This document shows positions 31,856 through 41,014 of a DNA stretch of 64,000 nt, one piece after another. Under the pieces are notes generated by a model that saw nothing but the letters and a program-made list of their open reading frames with translations, was not told the origin of the DNA and did not search any database. Source of the DNA: Peristeroidobacter agariperforans (lineage in GTDB: Bacteria > Pseudomonadota > Gammaproteobacteria > Steroidobacterales > Steroidobacteraceae); the NCBI RefSeq assembly GCF_004138335.1, contig NZ_RYFW01000002.1, positions 291,501 through 355,500 on the forward strand. Reading direction: 5' to 3'. Both the position numbers and the translations under genes were made by a program. Each line of letters opens with the position of its first letter. The stretch's first letter is position 1.

Positions 31856-32566
31856 ATGACTGCCCCAGCTGTCCTCGTCGTCGAGGATGATCCGGGTCTT
31901 CGAGTGCTGATTGCACGCGCGCTCCAGCAGAACGGTTTCGCCGTTCATCAAGCCCGTTCCGGGGCGGAGATGTGGAATTCGCTCGAGCAGCGCCCGGTCG
32001 ATCTGATTCTTCTCGACATCATGCTCCCCGGTCACAGCGGCATCGATTTATGCCGCGAGCTGCGTGCGCGCAGCGATACTCCGATCATCTTCGTCAGCGC
32101 CAAGGGCGATGAAACGGATCGGGTCATCGGGCTGGAGCTCGGTGCGGATGACTACATCCCCAAACCGTTCGGCACGCGCGAGCTGCTGGCTCGAATACGC
32201 GCGGTGCTGCGGCGTCGCCCGAGCAACAGCGATCCGGATCAGGCGCGCGAGGAGAAAGTACGATTCGCGGGCTGGACGGTGGATTTGCGCCGTCGCTCGG
32301 TCCTGTCGCCGAGCGGTGCGAGTATTGACCTCACTGGCGCCGAATTCGATCTGCTCGCCAGCTTCATCGGCAGTCCGCAGCGCATTCTCGGACGCGATCG
32401 GTTGATCGAGCTGTCGCGCGTGCGCTTGGGCGATGCCTCCGATCGCAGCATCGATGTGCTGGTCAGCCGCTTGCGACGCAAGCTGTCGAACGCGGGCCAG
32501 CCAGCTCCGATCACTACTGTGCGTGGCGTCGGCTACATGCTGACCGCCGACGTGACGCACGATTGA
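31856..32566 (+). CDS. OmpR family response regulator
   Basis: A 236-residue regulator. The receiver shows VVEDDPGLR, the phospho-acceptor aspartate in LLDIMLPGHSG and the lysine in YIPKPFGTREL. The C-terminal winged helix is of the OmpR type (DLTGAEFDLLASFIGSPQRI, then DVLVSRLRRKL). One base separates it from the kinase gene, forming a standard two-component operon. The target genes are unknown; the carbonic anhydrase and SulP genes follow downstream. Confidence 0.93.
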   Translation: MTAPAVLVVEDDPGLRVLIARALQQNGFAVHQARSGAEMWNSLEQRPVDLILLDIMLPGHSGIDLCRELRARSDTPIIFVSAKGDETDRVIGLELGADDYIPKPFGTRELLARIRAVLRRRPSNSDPDQAREEKVRFAGWTVDLRRRSVLSPSGASIDLTGAEFDLLASFIGSPQRILGRDRLIELSRVRLGDASDRSIDVLVSRLRRKLSNAGQPAPITTVRGVGYMLTADVTHD

Positions 32567-32567
32567 G

Positions 32568-33899
32568 ATGCGCATAACGCTCGTCCCTCGGGGCGCTCTC
32601 GCCAGTGTGCTCGCCGTGGTCACGATCACGGCCATCGTCGGCTTGACTGCGAACACGCTGCTGTACGAGGGCGCGAGCCGGTTCAGTCTTCGAGAAGAAG
32701 AGGCGCGCCGCACTTCCGAACACATCGTCGTCGTTGCTCGCATGCTCGAGCGCGAAGAGCCGGCGCGTCGCTCCAAAATCGTCGAGTTCAGCTCCACCGA
32801 ACATTTCAAGCTCGGCTGGTTCCGACAGCCGATCGATCCGGGCGAGCGCTCCGACGCGCTCGTGCAAATGCACCGGCAGATGGTGTTGTGGGAGCCGAGC
32901 CTGCGCGGCAAAGACCTGCGCCTGCACCTGGGCTCGGCGGACAATGCGACGGTGGTCATCGGCTCGTTGCAACTCTCCGATGGCTCGTGGTTGCACTTCC
33001 GGGCGCAGGACCTGGTCGGCGAGTGGCCGCTGAAGCTGCGCCGGGTGTTCATTGCCAGTTTGCCGATGATCGCGCTGGTGGTGATCGCACTCGTGACATT
33101 GCGCCTAATCCTGCGGCCGCTCGGCTTGCTGGCCGATGCCGTCACGCGCGTGGGATACGGCAATTCGACGGTGCTGGAAGAGCAGGGCCCGGCCGAGTTC
33201 CGGCGTTTGATCCGCGCATACAACGACATGCAGGGTCGCATCGTTACGATGATCAAAGATCGCACTGAAGCGCTTGCCGCAGTAGGTCACGATCTGAGAA
33301 CTCCGCTGGCGCGCCTGCGACTGAGCGTCGATGGCGTGAACGAGGCGCAGACGCGCGATGCGCTGATCCACGACCTCGACGAGATGGAGCTCATGCTCGA
33401 CTCGCTGCTCACCTACTTCCGCGGCGATGATCACGCGGAGAAGCCGTGTCTCGTCGATCTTGCCGTACTGCTCGCGACCGTGGTGGATGATCTGCAGGAT
33501 CGCGGCTACGACATAACCTATTTCGGTCCCGAGCATTGCGATGCGAGGTTCCGACCCGTCGAGTTCAAGCGCGCCTTGAGCAATCTCACCAACAACGCGG
33601 TTCAGTACGGCAATCGGGCGTGGGTGTATCTGTCAGTGGATCACGACGCCATCCACATTCGCGTCGAGGACGACGGGCCCGGCATTCCCGAAGCCGACAT
33701 GCAGCGCGTATTGGAGCCGTTTCAGCGCCTCGATCCCGCGCGCCAGCGCAACACCTCCGGCGTCGGTCTGGGCATTCCGATCGCCGTGCGTGCCATTGCA
33801 GCCGCGGGCGGCAAGTTGATTTTGAGCAATCGTCCCGAAGGCGGACTGTGTGCGGAGGTCGTGCTGCCGCGCCAGGACACGGGCAGCAATACTTTGTAA
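32568..33899 (+). CDS. Sensor histidine kinase (EnvZ-like)
   Basis: A 443-residue membrane kinase with transmembrane segments near 12-32 and 160-182 and a periplasmic sensor between them. A HAMP domain follows (LRPLGLLADAVTRVGYGNST), then the phospho-histidine in AAVGHDLRTPLARL and ATPase motifs (VEDDGPGIPE, TSGVGLGIPI). The layout fits the EnvZ family. It is co-transcribed with the preceding response regulator. Confidence 0.93.
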   Translation: MRITLVPRGALASVLAVVTITAIVGLTANTLLYEGASRFSLREEEARRTSEHIVVVARMLEREEPARRSKIVEFSSTEHFKLGWFRQPIDPGERSDALVQMHRQMVLWEPSLRGKDLRLHLGSADNATVVIGSLQLSDGSWLHFRAQDLVGEWPLKLRRVFIASLPMIALVVIALVTLRLILRPLGLLADAVTRVGYGNSTVLEEQGPAEFRRLIRAYNDMQGRIVTMIKDRTEALAAVGHDLRTPLARLRLSVDGVNEAQTRDALIHDLDEMELMLDSLLTYFRGDDHAEKPCLVDLAVLLATVVDDLQDRGYDITYFGPEHCDARFRPVEFKRALSNLTNNAVQYGNRAWVYLSVDHDAIHIRVEDDGPGIPEADMQRVLEPFQRLDPARQRNTSGVGLGIPIAVRAIAAAGGKLILSNRPEGGLCAEVVLPRQDTGSNTL

Positions 33900-33973
33900 C
33901 GAACCGGCCGTAGACCAGCAAAACGACCCCGGCACTCTCATCCCTCGACAGACTGTGAAGTTTCGAGGTTGAG

Positions 33974-34666
33974 ATGAACGAAGTCATCGGTCGTGTGTTC
34001 AAGTTCGAAAAGCATGTGTTCGCACGGCATGCGGACCTGTACAACCGTCTGGCGACCAAGGGGCAAAGTCCCAAGGCGCTGATGATTTCCTGCGCCGACT
34101 CGCGCATCGTTCCCGAGTTGATCCTGCAAGCCGAGCCCGGTGACCTGTTTGTCACGCGTAACGCCGGCAACATCGTGCCGCCGTTCGCGCAAATGAATGG
34201 CGGCGTGTCATCGGCGGTCGAGTACGCCGTGCTGGCGCTCGGCGTGACCGACATCATCGTGTGCGGTCACTCTGGATGCGGCGCGATGGAAGGGCTGCTC
34301 AAACCCGGCGCCCTCGATGAAATGCCGAACGTCGCCGCGTGGCTGCGTCATTCGCACGCAGCAGTAGGGGTAGTGAGCAAGTGCTATCCCGATCTCGCCG
34401 ATCGCGATCGATTGCGCGCGCTGACACTGGAAAACGTCGTTTGTCAGCTGGCGCATCTGCGCACGCATCCTTCCGTCGCTGCAGGCATTGCGCGAGGAAC
34501 CATCGCTCTGCACGGCTGGTATGTCGACATTCACTCCGGCGCCATCCTGGCGCTGGATGAACAGACGGGCGAATTCACGGCCGTGCGTGACGATACGCCG
34601 CTGCCCGTCGCACTTCCGCATGCGCCGCGTCTGGCCGCTCATCAGGCATTGAGCCGCACCGCCTGA
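33974..34666 (+). CDS. Beta-class carbonic anhydrase
   Basis: A 230-residue enzyme that interconverts CO2 and bicarbonate. Zinc ligands of the beta class are visible: cysteine 40 in ISCADSR, histidine 99 and cysteine 102 in CGHSGCGAM, with the Asp42-Arg44 dyad beside the first. The length is normal. It is followed ten bases later by a SulP transporter gene; carbonic anhydrase and SulP pairs are a known bicarbonate-handling arrangement. Confidence 0.95.
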   Translation: MNEVIGRVFKFEKHVFARHADLYNRLATKGQSPKALMISCADSRIVPELILQAEPGDLFVTRNAGNIVPPFAQMNGGVSSAVEYAVLALGVTDIIVCGHSGCGAMEGLLKPGALDEMPNVAAWLRHSHAAVGVVSKCYPDLADRDRLRALTLENVVCQLAHLRTHPSVAAGIARGTIALHGWYVDIHSGAILALDEQTGEFTAVRDDTPLPVALPHAPRLAAHQALSRTA

Positions 34667-34676
34667 GGCCGACCCT

Positions 34677-36224
34677 ATGAGTTCCAGCGAAAGCACGGCG
34701 GGAATGTCCCGTCAAAGTATCTTTGTACGCGACTTCACCGCGTCCATCGTGGTGTTCCTGGTGGCGATGCCCTTGTGCATGGGTATCGCGATCGCTTCGG
34801 GCGTGCCGCCCGAGAAAGGTCTGATCACCGGCATCATCGGCGGCATCATCGTCGGTGCGCTCGCTGGATCGCCCTTGCAAGTCAGCGGTCCGGCCGCCGG
34901 CCTCGCGGTCATTGTGTTCGAGCTGGTTCGTCAATACGGCATCGGCGCTCTCGGCCCGCTGTTGTTGCTCGCCGGCGGATTTCAGTTCGTTGCGGGCGCC
35001 GCGAAGCTCGGTGGGTGGTTTCGCGCCATCTCGCCGGCGGTCGTGCACGGCATGCTGGCAGGCATCGGCATTCTGATCTTCATCGGTCAGTTCCATGTGT
35101 TGTTCGGCGACCTGCCCAAGCCGAGCGGCGTAGAAAATCTGTTGGCGATCCCGGTCTCGCTGTTTCGTCTGTTCACTGAAGCGCACTCGACGGTCAGTGC
35201 CTTCGCGGCCGGCCTCATCACGATCGTGGCGATGCTGGCTTGGGAACGATTCAGGCCCGCCACTCTGCGCCTGATTCCCGGCGCGCTGGTAGGCGTCGTG
35301 CTTGCGACGCTGGCTGCGTACTTCCTGCAGCTCGAGCTCACGCGCGTCAACGTTCCCGAATCCATCTTCGCCAGCCTGGCCTGGCCGGTGCTGGCCGATG
35401 TCACTGGCTTGTTGAGCCCGCAGTTCATTGCGACAGCGATGGCCGTCGCATTCATCGCCAGTGCCGAAACACTGATCTCTGCTGCCGCGGTGGATCGTAT
35501 GCACGATGGCGTGCGCACGGACTACAACAAAGAGCTGCGTGCGCAAGGCATTGGCAACTTTCTGTGCGGAGCCGTTGGTGCCTTGCCGATGACCGGCGTC
35601 ATCGTGCGCAGCTCAGCAAACATCCAGGCCGGCGCGCTGACTCGTGCGTCCGCCATCATGCACGGCGTGTGGATCCTTGCGTTCGTAATGGGTCTGCCCT
35701 GGCTGCTGCGTGAGATCCCGATGGCGTCGCTCGCCGGCGTGCTGGTCGTGACCGGTTGGCGTCTGGTGAGCGTGGATCACGTGAAACACCTCTACCATCA
35801 CTACGGCGTGATGCCGGCGCTGATCTGGGCGAGCACGCTGTTCATGGTGGTCACCACCGATCTGTTGACGGGCGTGCTGACCGGCCTGGTGCTGTCGCTG
35901 CTCGAGCTCATGCCTCATCTGCGCGACCTGAAACTCGATGTGAATGTCGACCAGAAGGACGCGCACATCGAGCTGCAGTTTCGCGGGCGCGCTACCTTTC
36001 TGAGCTTGCCGCGGCTCACCAAGATTCTCGATGAGCTGCCGAACGGCGGTCACATCCGTCTGAATCTCGCCGCACTCACAGTACTGGATCACACCTGCGC
36101 GGAAGTGCTCGCCGACTGGATTCAGCGCAGTCGCAAAGCCGGCACGCGCGTGGAGCTGGTGGGCGTCAACGACATGCACGCCAGTAATCCCCATCGCCGC
36201 CTCGCCGAGGCCGCGAGCCTGTAA
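34677..36224 (+). CDS. SulP family anion transporter with STAS domain
   Basis: A 515-residue membrane protein with about 10-12 helices and the SulP signature regions (FLVAMPLCMGIAIASGVPPE, then ALAGSPLQVSGPAAGLAVIV). A C-terminal STAS domain at about 420-510 (HIRLNLAALTVLDHTCAEVL) is usual for the family. With carbonic anhydrase upstream, bicarbonate is the likeliest substrate, although SulP proteins also carry sulfate or dicarboxylates. Two small exported protein genes follow in the same direction. Confidence 0.93.
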   Translation: MSSSESTAGMSRQSIFVRDFTASIVVFLVAMPLCMGIAIASGVPPEKGLITGIIGGIIVGALAGSPLQVSGPAAGLAVIVFELVRQYGIGALGPLLLLAGGFQFVAGAAKLGGWFRAISPAVVHGMLAGIGILIFIGQFHVLFGDLPKPSGVENLLAIPVSLFRLFTEAHSTVSAFAAGLITIVAMLAWERFRPATLRLIPGALVGVVLATLAAYFLQLELTRVNVPESIFASLAWPVLADVTGLLSPQFIATAMAVAFIASAETLISAAAVDRMHDGVRTDYNKELRAQGIGNFLCGAVGALPMTGVIVRSSANIQAGALTRASAIMHGVWILAFVMGLPWLLREIPMASLAGVLVVTGWRLVSVDHVKHLYHHYGVMPALIWASTLFMVVTTDLLTGVLTGLVLSLLELMPHLRDLKLDVNVDQKDAHIELQFRGRATFLSLPRLTKILDELPNGGHIRLNLAALTVLDHTCAEVLADWIQRSRKAGTRVELVGVNDMHASNPHRRLAEAASL

Positions 36225-36246
36225 GGCAAATTTAGAGGAGAAGACC

Positions 36247-36513
36247 ATGAAGACGATTCGTTCTCTCTCAGCGACCCTGACGCTCGCGGGTCTGTTCGTG
36301 GCCGGCGCGGGTGTCGCCAACGCGAACGAGAGCGCGCCGACGAATGCCAATTGCAGGGTGGAAACAAAGCGTGTCGCGGTGTGGCCGAGAACCGCGCCGA
36401 AAGCGCCGGCGATGGCGCGTTTCGAAGATCGCCAGGTAACGGTGTGCGACTCCAAGGTTGCGTCGAAGCCGCCGGCCGATGAGCAGCTGCAAGCGAAGGA
36501 CAGCGGCAATTAA
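36247..36513 (+). CDS. Small exported protein of unknown function
   Basis: An 88-residue protein starting at ATG 36247 behind AGAGGAG. The signal peptide ends near VANANES, leaving about 60 residues with two cysteines (NCRVE and TVCDS) that could form one disulfide. No family is recognised. It starts 22 bases after the SulP gene, so it probably belongs to the same operon. Confidence 0.7.
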   Translation: MKTIRSLSATLTLAGLFVAGAGVANANESAPTNANCRVETKRVAVWPRTAPKAPAMARFEDRQVTVCDSKVASKPPADEQLQAKDSGN

Positions 36514-36547
36514 CTGCTCGAGCTCCATTTCCGACAGGAAACAAACG

Positions 36548-37072
36548 ATGTCTACTCGATTCATCGCCGGTCTTGCGCTTGCTGCCTCTTCTTTCGGGTT
36601 GCTCGGATGCTCGAGCTTTCCGAGCTCGTACGGCCTGGATGCGCCCAACGCGTCGATGGTCCGTCAGACTTGCAACGAGATCATGGGGCTGCGCACCGGG
36701 CCCGAGTTCGAAGCGTGCGGCGGCAGCCTTGCCGACACCGTGCGCGCCTTGCAGGACGCGAATCTGACCTTGCAGGCCGATCAGGCTTGCTCGGAACAAG
36801 GGCTGGTGCGCGGTACCGCCGAACAGGCGAAATGCGTCGTGAAGTTCAGAAGGGCGGCGCAGAGCGCGATGGTCGCGAACGCCGATGTTCCGGCGGTGCC
36901 CGCCGCCGAGCCGTGGCAGTCTTACTTCAGCATGAGCCAGTCGCAGCAGGCAGAGCGTGCAGAGCTTTCCTGCGCGCAGATCGGATTGCACCCGGCCACG
37001 AGCGGTTTCTGGGGTTGCGTCAGCGACTTGAGGCACTCGATCGTGAACATTCGACCGGACACGATGCCGTAA
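36548..37072 (+). CDS. Putative lipoprotein of unknown function
   Basis: A 174-residue protein from ATG 36548. The signal peptide ends in a lipobox (FGLLGCSS), so a lipid anchor on the first mature cysteine is likely. The mature part has six more cysteines (QTCNE, EACGG, QACSE, AKCVV, LSCAQ, WGCVS), an even number suited to disulfides in the periplasm. Repeated helical segments (MGLRTGPEFEACGGSLADTV) are visible, but no family is recognised. It lies 34 bases after the previous small exported protein. Confidence 0.75.
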   Translation: MSTRFIAGLALAASSFGLLGCSSFPSSYGLDAPNASMVRQTCNEIMGLRTGPEFEACGGSLADTVRALQDANLTLQADQACSEQGLVRGTAEQAKCVVKFRRAAQSAMVANADVPAVPAAEPWQSYFSMSQSQQAERAELSCAQIGLHPATSGFWGCVSDLRHSIVNIRPDTMP

Positions 37073-37183
37073 ATTGAGGCGGGAGCACCGCCGCCCTACA
37101 CGTCACGAGCCCGGCCTCGCGCGAAACCGCCGGTACGCGCTATATTGCCATCGATATAGCGAGGATCGAGGGCGTGCGAGTCA

Positions 37184-38566
37184 ATGAATCGTGTGGCGGC
37201 GGTGGTGCTCCTGGGGGGTTGGACAGGCTTGGCGAGCGCCGCGCAGGACGCAGGGCCCTGGCGGCTCGATGCGGCGATCGACTCGCCGGAACTGGTCAGC
37301 CTCGGCGGATCGTATCGCGTTCGCTACGAGACCCTGAATCATCCGTATCGCGCCGGCGCGACCGGTTCCGATGAGATTCTCGTCGGACGTTTGCTGCTGA
37401 ACGCCCGAGTTACGTTGCGGAGCTTGTATGTGAATCTCGAATTCGAAGATTCGCGTCAGCAGCTCGCCGATTCCGGCAGCGCGTTGGGCACGGACTCCGT
37501 CAACACGCTCGAACCGCTGCAGATGCTGGCCGGCATGCGCTTCGACGATGTGTTGTCGCGCGGCGCTCGACTGGATGTGAGCGCGGGCCGCATGACCATC
37601 GACGTGGGCGGCCGTCGCCTGGTGTCGCGTAATAACTTCCGAAACACGATCAACGCGTACACCGGCGTACACGCCTTGTGGAAGAGCGCCGATGGATTCG
37701 AGGCGCGCGCCTTCTACGTCGAGCCGGTGCAACGCAAGCCGTCCGATCTCGCCTCTTTGCTGGACAACGACAGCGAGCTCGATTCAGAAAGCTCGGATGT
37801 ATCGCTCTGGGGACTGTTTGGTGCGACTCCCGAGGTGTTTGGCGACGTGAAGGCCGAAGCTTATTTCTACGGGTTGCGCACGCGCGATCACGTCGGCATA
37901 CCGGCGGCGGACCGTGACATCTACACTCCGGGCTTTCGCTTGTATAGAACGCCGGTTGCGCAGTCCTGGGACTTCGAGACCGAAGCTGCTTATCAGTTTG
38001 GCACTTCTCGCCAGACGACCGCGGCCACGGACACCAGGGATCTGCAACATCGCGCTGGCTTTTTCCATGGCGAGATCGGCTACACATGGAGTGGAAAACT
38101 GTTGCCGCGTGTGGAGCTTTTCTACGATTACGCTAGCGGCGACGACGATCCCTCGGACAACGAAAATAATCGCTTCGATACGCTATATGGCTCACGCAGC
38201 TTCGACTATGGGCCGACCGGGATCTATGGCGCGCTCGCGCGGGCGAATCTCAATTCTCCGGGATTGCGCCTTGAAGCAAAGCCACTGCCGAATTTGAGCG
38301 GAAGGGTTGGCTATCGCGCGGTGTGGCTGGCAAGCAGTCGCGACCAGTACACCACCGCGCGTTTACAGGACCGCACCGGTAACTCAGGCGACTTCGTCGG
38401 CCATCAGTTGGACGCACAGATTCAATACACCCTGCTGCCGGGCAACCTGGTGCTGGAATTCGGCGGCGCCTACCTGGCGCACGGCGAATTCCTCGAAACT
38501 GCGCCGGACGCGCCGAACGAAGGCGATACGACCTACATCTATGCTTCGGCGACGGCCACTTTCTGA
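37184..38566 (+). CDS. AlgE-like outer-membrane porin (alginate export domain)
   Basis: A 460-residue protein with a signal peptide (ending LASAAQ) and a beta-barrel body of alternating strands ending in phenylalanine (ASATATF), as outer-membrane proteins do. It fits the alginate-export porin family: the early GGSYRVRYETL, the central FEDSRQQLADSGSALGTDSV, and LRLEAKPLPNLSGRVGYRAV near the end. No alginate synthesis genes are nearby, so it is more likely a general porin for anionic or small solutes. It stands alone in its operon. Confidence 0.85.
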   Translation: MNRVAAVVLLGGWTGLASAAQDAGPWRLDAAIDSPELVSLGGSYRVRYETLNHPYRAGATGSDEILVGRLLLNARVTLRSLYVNLEFEDSRQQLADSGSALGTDSVNTLEPLQMLAGMRFDDVLSRGARLDVSAGRMTIDVGGRRLVSRNNFRNTINAYTGVHALWKSADGFEARAFYVEPVQRKPSDLASLLDNDSELDSESSDVSLWGLFGATPEVFGDVKAEAYFYGLRTRDHVGIPAADRDIYTPGFRLYRTPVAQSWDFETEAAYQFGTSRQTTAATDTRDLQHRAGFFHGEIGYTWSGKLLPRVELFYDYASGDDDPSDNENNRFDTLYGSRSFDYGPTGIYGALARANLNSPGLRLEAKPLPNLSGRVGYRAVWLASSRDQYTTARLQDRTGNSGDFVGHQLDAQIQYTLLPGNLVLEFGGAYLAHGEFLETAPDAPNEGDTTYIYASATATF

Positions 38567-38569
38567 GCG

Positions 38570-38917
38570 TTAGAAGGATTTGCCGTCTACCGGCTTGCGC
38601 TTGATGGCCGTCAGGTCGAAGTCTTCCAAACAGCGCACGTTGATGGCGGCCATCTTGCCGCCTTTGGGGTTCGTGCCGATGCCGAACGGCGCGCAGCCGC
38701 AGCGCTTGCAGAAGTGGTGCTGGATGACGTGCTTGTTGAAGGTGTATGCGCCCAGGCTCGACGCACCTTTGTTGAGCTGCAGGTGTTCGTGCGGAATGAA
38801 CGTCAGCAGGTAACCCTTGCGACTGCAGTGCGAGCAGTTGCACTCCATCACTTCATCAAAGCTGGCTTCGAACTCGAACGCGATGTCGCCGCAATGGCAG
38901 CTGCCGGTGTATTTCAT
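38570..38917 (-). CDS. GFA / CENP-V family zinc-binding protein
   Basis: A 115-residue protein of the glutathione-dependent formaldehyde-activating fold. The zinc cysteines are in GSCHCGDIAFEFE, CNCSHCSRKG and FCKRCGCAPFG. Members bind zinc and sometimes glutathione adducts; enzymatic function is often unproven. It converges on the porin gene with a three-base gap and follows the NIPSNAP-like gene on the same strand, 12 bases apart. Confidence 0.92.
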   Translation of the reverse strand: MKYTGSCHCGDIAFEFEASFDEVMECNCSHCSRKGYLLTFIPHEHLQLNKGASSLGAYTFNKHVIQHHFCKRCGCAPFGIGTNPKGGKMAAINVRCLEDFDLTAIKRKPVDGKSF

Positions 38918-38929
38918 GATGAGAGTTCC

Positions 38930-39364
38930 TTATTGAAAGACCTGGGTCGGAGAGTAGTCCTGTACTGTCAGCACACGGTCTTCGATGTCACCGACCAACT
39001 GACCGTGCTGGGCGGCGGTCCGCTTCTTGATCGCGGCCCATTCCTGATCGGCCATGAATCTGGCCCAGCGATCGGTCAGGGTCGCCTGATCCGGCCACTG
39101 TAACAAGTAAACGAATTCGGTGCGTTCCTCGTGCCTGGTTTCCCACTGCGCAACGATCTTGAAGTCGTACTTCGCCATGATGCGCATGGCGTGATCGCGG
39201 AAGCGTTCGTGGAACGCTTGTTTGTTGTTCTCGAAGATCTGGTAGATGCGCAGCTGATGGATGACTCGCGGCTGCTCAGCCGCCGACGCCAGCTGCGGCA
39301 CGGTTGCAAGTAAAAGCACTGCTGCCAATGCCAGGACCGTGGTTCGCAGGAATTCCTTCGCCAT
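38930..39364 (-). CDS. Exported NIPSNAP family protein
   Basis: A 144-residue protein. ATG 39364 (MAKEFLRTT) is chosen because GAGGAG lies six bases before it; upstream in-frame starts overlap that site. A signal peptide is followed by the NIPSNAP pattern (VIHQLRIYQIFENNKQAFHE, then VYLLQWPDQATLTDRWARFM). The domain has a ferredoxin-like fold; its function is generally unknown. It is probably co-transcribed with the GFA-type gene downstream and lies just after the repair operon, 28 bases past the ligase stop. Confidence 0.85.
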   Translation of the reverse strand: MAKEFLRTTVLALAAVLLLATVPQLASAAEQPRVIHQLRIYQIFENNKQAFHERFRDHAMRIMAKYDFKIVAQWETRHEERTEFVYLLQWPDQATLTDRWARFMADQEWAAIKKRTAAQHGQLVGDIEDRVLTVQDYSPTQVFQ

Positions 39365-39391
39365 TGCCATCTCCTCGAGTGAGGGCAAATG

Positions 39392-41014
39392 TTAGCTGCT
39401 TCGGCGGATTTCGTCAGGCGCTTGCATGAGCATCGCTTGCAGATTCGCGAGCGTGTCTGCTTCGCTGGCCGGTTTGTCGGTGCGCCAGCGCAGGATTCGC
39501 GGAAAGCGCAGCGCAATTCCGGATTTGTGACGAGCCGACGCTGCGATGCCTTCATAGGCCAGCTCGAAAACCTGGCTGGGCTCGACCGAGCGCACCGGGC
39601 CGAATTTCTCCAGTGTGTGGGCGCGAATCCAGCGATCGAGCTGCTCGACTTCCGGATTGCTCAAGCCGGAATAGGCTTTGGCGACGGGCACCAGCTCTTG
39701 CTCGCGCCACACGCCGAACGTGTAGTCGGTGTAGAGATTCGAACGCCGGCCCTGCCCGGGCTGGGCGTAAATCATGACTGCGTCGAAGGAGTGCGGCTCG
39801 ATCTTCCATTTCCACCACGCGCCGCGTTGGCGGCCGGTGCCGTAGCTGGAATCCAGCGCCTTCAGCATCAAGCCTTCCACGTTGCGCTGTCGCGAGGCAG
39901 AGCGCGCGCCAGCAAGCTCGTCCCAAGTCGAGCCAATCACCAGAGGTGAGGTCTGCAGGAGGGGTGAAGCATTTGCCAGCAAGCGTTCCAGATGAGCGCG
40001 ACGTTCTCGCAAAGGCGCTGCGCGCAGATCCTGACCCTCCAGCTCCAGCAAGTCGTAGGCGAGAAACTGCACTGGCACGGCGGCAAGAATGGCGGCGCTG
40101 AGCTTCTTGCGGCCGATGCGCTGTTGTAACGAAGCGAACGGCTGAATGCGTCCATCCTTCCAGGCGACGACTTCGCCATCGAGCACGATGCCATCGGGCA
40201 GGGTGGCTGCCGCGTCGATGATTTCTGGAAAGCGTTCGGTGATGCGTTCCTCGCCGCGCGACCACAGGTGACATTCGCCGGCGCGGCGAATGAGTTGGCC
40301 ACGGATGCCGTCCCATTTCCATTCGGCCTGCCACGCTTCGCGGTCGCCGAGTTGGCTCGGCTCGCCTTCGAGCGGCGACGCCAGAAAGAAGGGGTAAGGA
40401 ACGGCTGGATCGGTGCGTGGGCTCTCGGCTGCGTGTAACCCCTGCCAGAAGCGGGCGCCCGGTTGCCATTCACCCATGAGCCGGCCCGCAAGCTCGCTGC
40501 GGTCGATGCCGGTGACCTCTGCGAGCGCCCGCGTTACCAACAGTTGCGACACGCCGACGCGCAGCTCGCCGGTCAGCAGTTTGTTCAACAGGAAACATTG
40601 GCGATACGGCAGCTCGCGCCACCAGCCGGCGATGGATTGGCGCCGAATGTCGTCGTCCGCGTCGCGCAATGGGAGCAAGCGGTCTTCGATCCAGTCGGCG
40701 AGCGGCGTGTCGTCTGCGCTGGCTTCGCTGTGCGCCGTTCCCGCTGTGAGCAGCGCGATGGTTTCGGCGAGGTCGCCCACGGAGGCGTAGGATTCATCGA
40801 TCAGCCATTCGGGCAGCCCGGCTTCGTCGATCAACCAGCGTTTCAATAGTGCCGGGCCGATGAAACGTTTGAGGCGTCGGCCGGACAATATGTACGTGGC
40901 CCACGCGGCGTCGGCCGGCGGCGCTTCGCGAAAATAGCGAGCCATGGCCGCAACTTTCAGATTGGTCGACTGCGTCGTATCGAGCTCTTCGTAGAGTGCG
41001 GCGAAGGCTCTCAT
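39392..41014 (-). CDS. ATP-dependent DNA ligase (exonuclease-associated family)
   Basis: A 540-residue ligase read from ATG 41014. An N-terminal DNA-binding domain (1-200) precedes the nucleotidyltransferase core with adenylation lysine 233 in AEWKWDGIRGQ, motif III-IV residues in LDGEVVAW, and motif V in RGAWWKWK. The OB-fold domain follows (TDYTFGVWREQELVPVAKAY). It seals nicks using ATP. This family is normally encoded with an MBL-fold exonuclease, as here: the two genes overlap by four bases (ATGA). The usual third and fourth partners, an Lhr-type helicase and a phosphoesterase, are missing. Confidence 0.93.
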   Translation of the reverse strand: MRAFAALYEELDTTQSTNLKVAAMARYFREAPPADAAWATYILSGRRLKRFIGPALLKRWLIDEAGLPEWLIDESYASVGDLAETIALLTAGTAHSEASADDTPLADWIEDRLLPLRDADDDIRRQSIAGWWRELPYRQCFLLNKLLTGELRVGVSQLLVTRALAEVTGIDRSELAGRLMGEWQPGARFWQGLHAAESPRTDPAVPYPFFLASPLEGEPSQLGDREAWQAEWKWDGIRGQLIRRAGECHLWSRGEERITERFPEIIDAAATLPDGIVLDGEVVAWKDGRIQPFASLQQRIGRKKLSAAILAAVPVQFLAYDLLELEGQDLRAAPLRERRAHLERLLANASPLLQTSPLVIGSTWDELAGARSASRQRNVEGLMLKALDSSYGTGRQRGAWWKWKIEPHSFDAVMIYAQPGQGRRSNLYTDYTFGVWREQELVPVAKAYSGLSNPEVEQLDRWIRAHTLEKFGPVRSVEPSQVFELAYEGIAASARHKSGIALRFPRILRWRTDKPASEADTLANLQAMLMQAPDEIRRSS

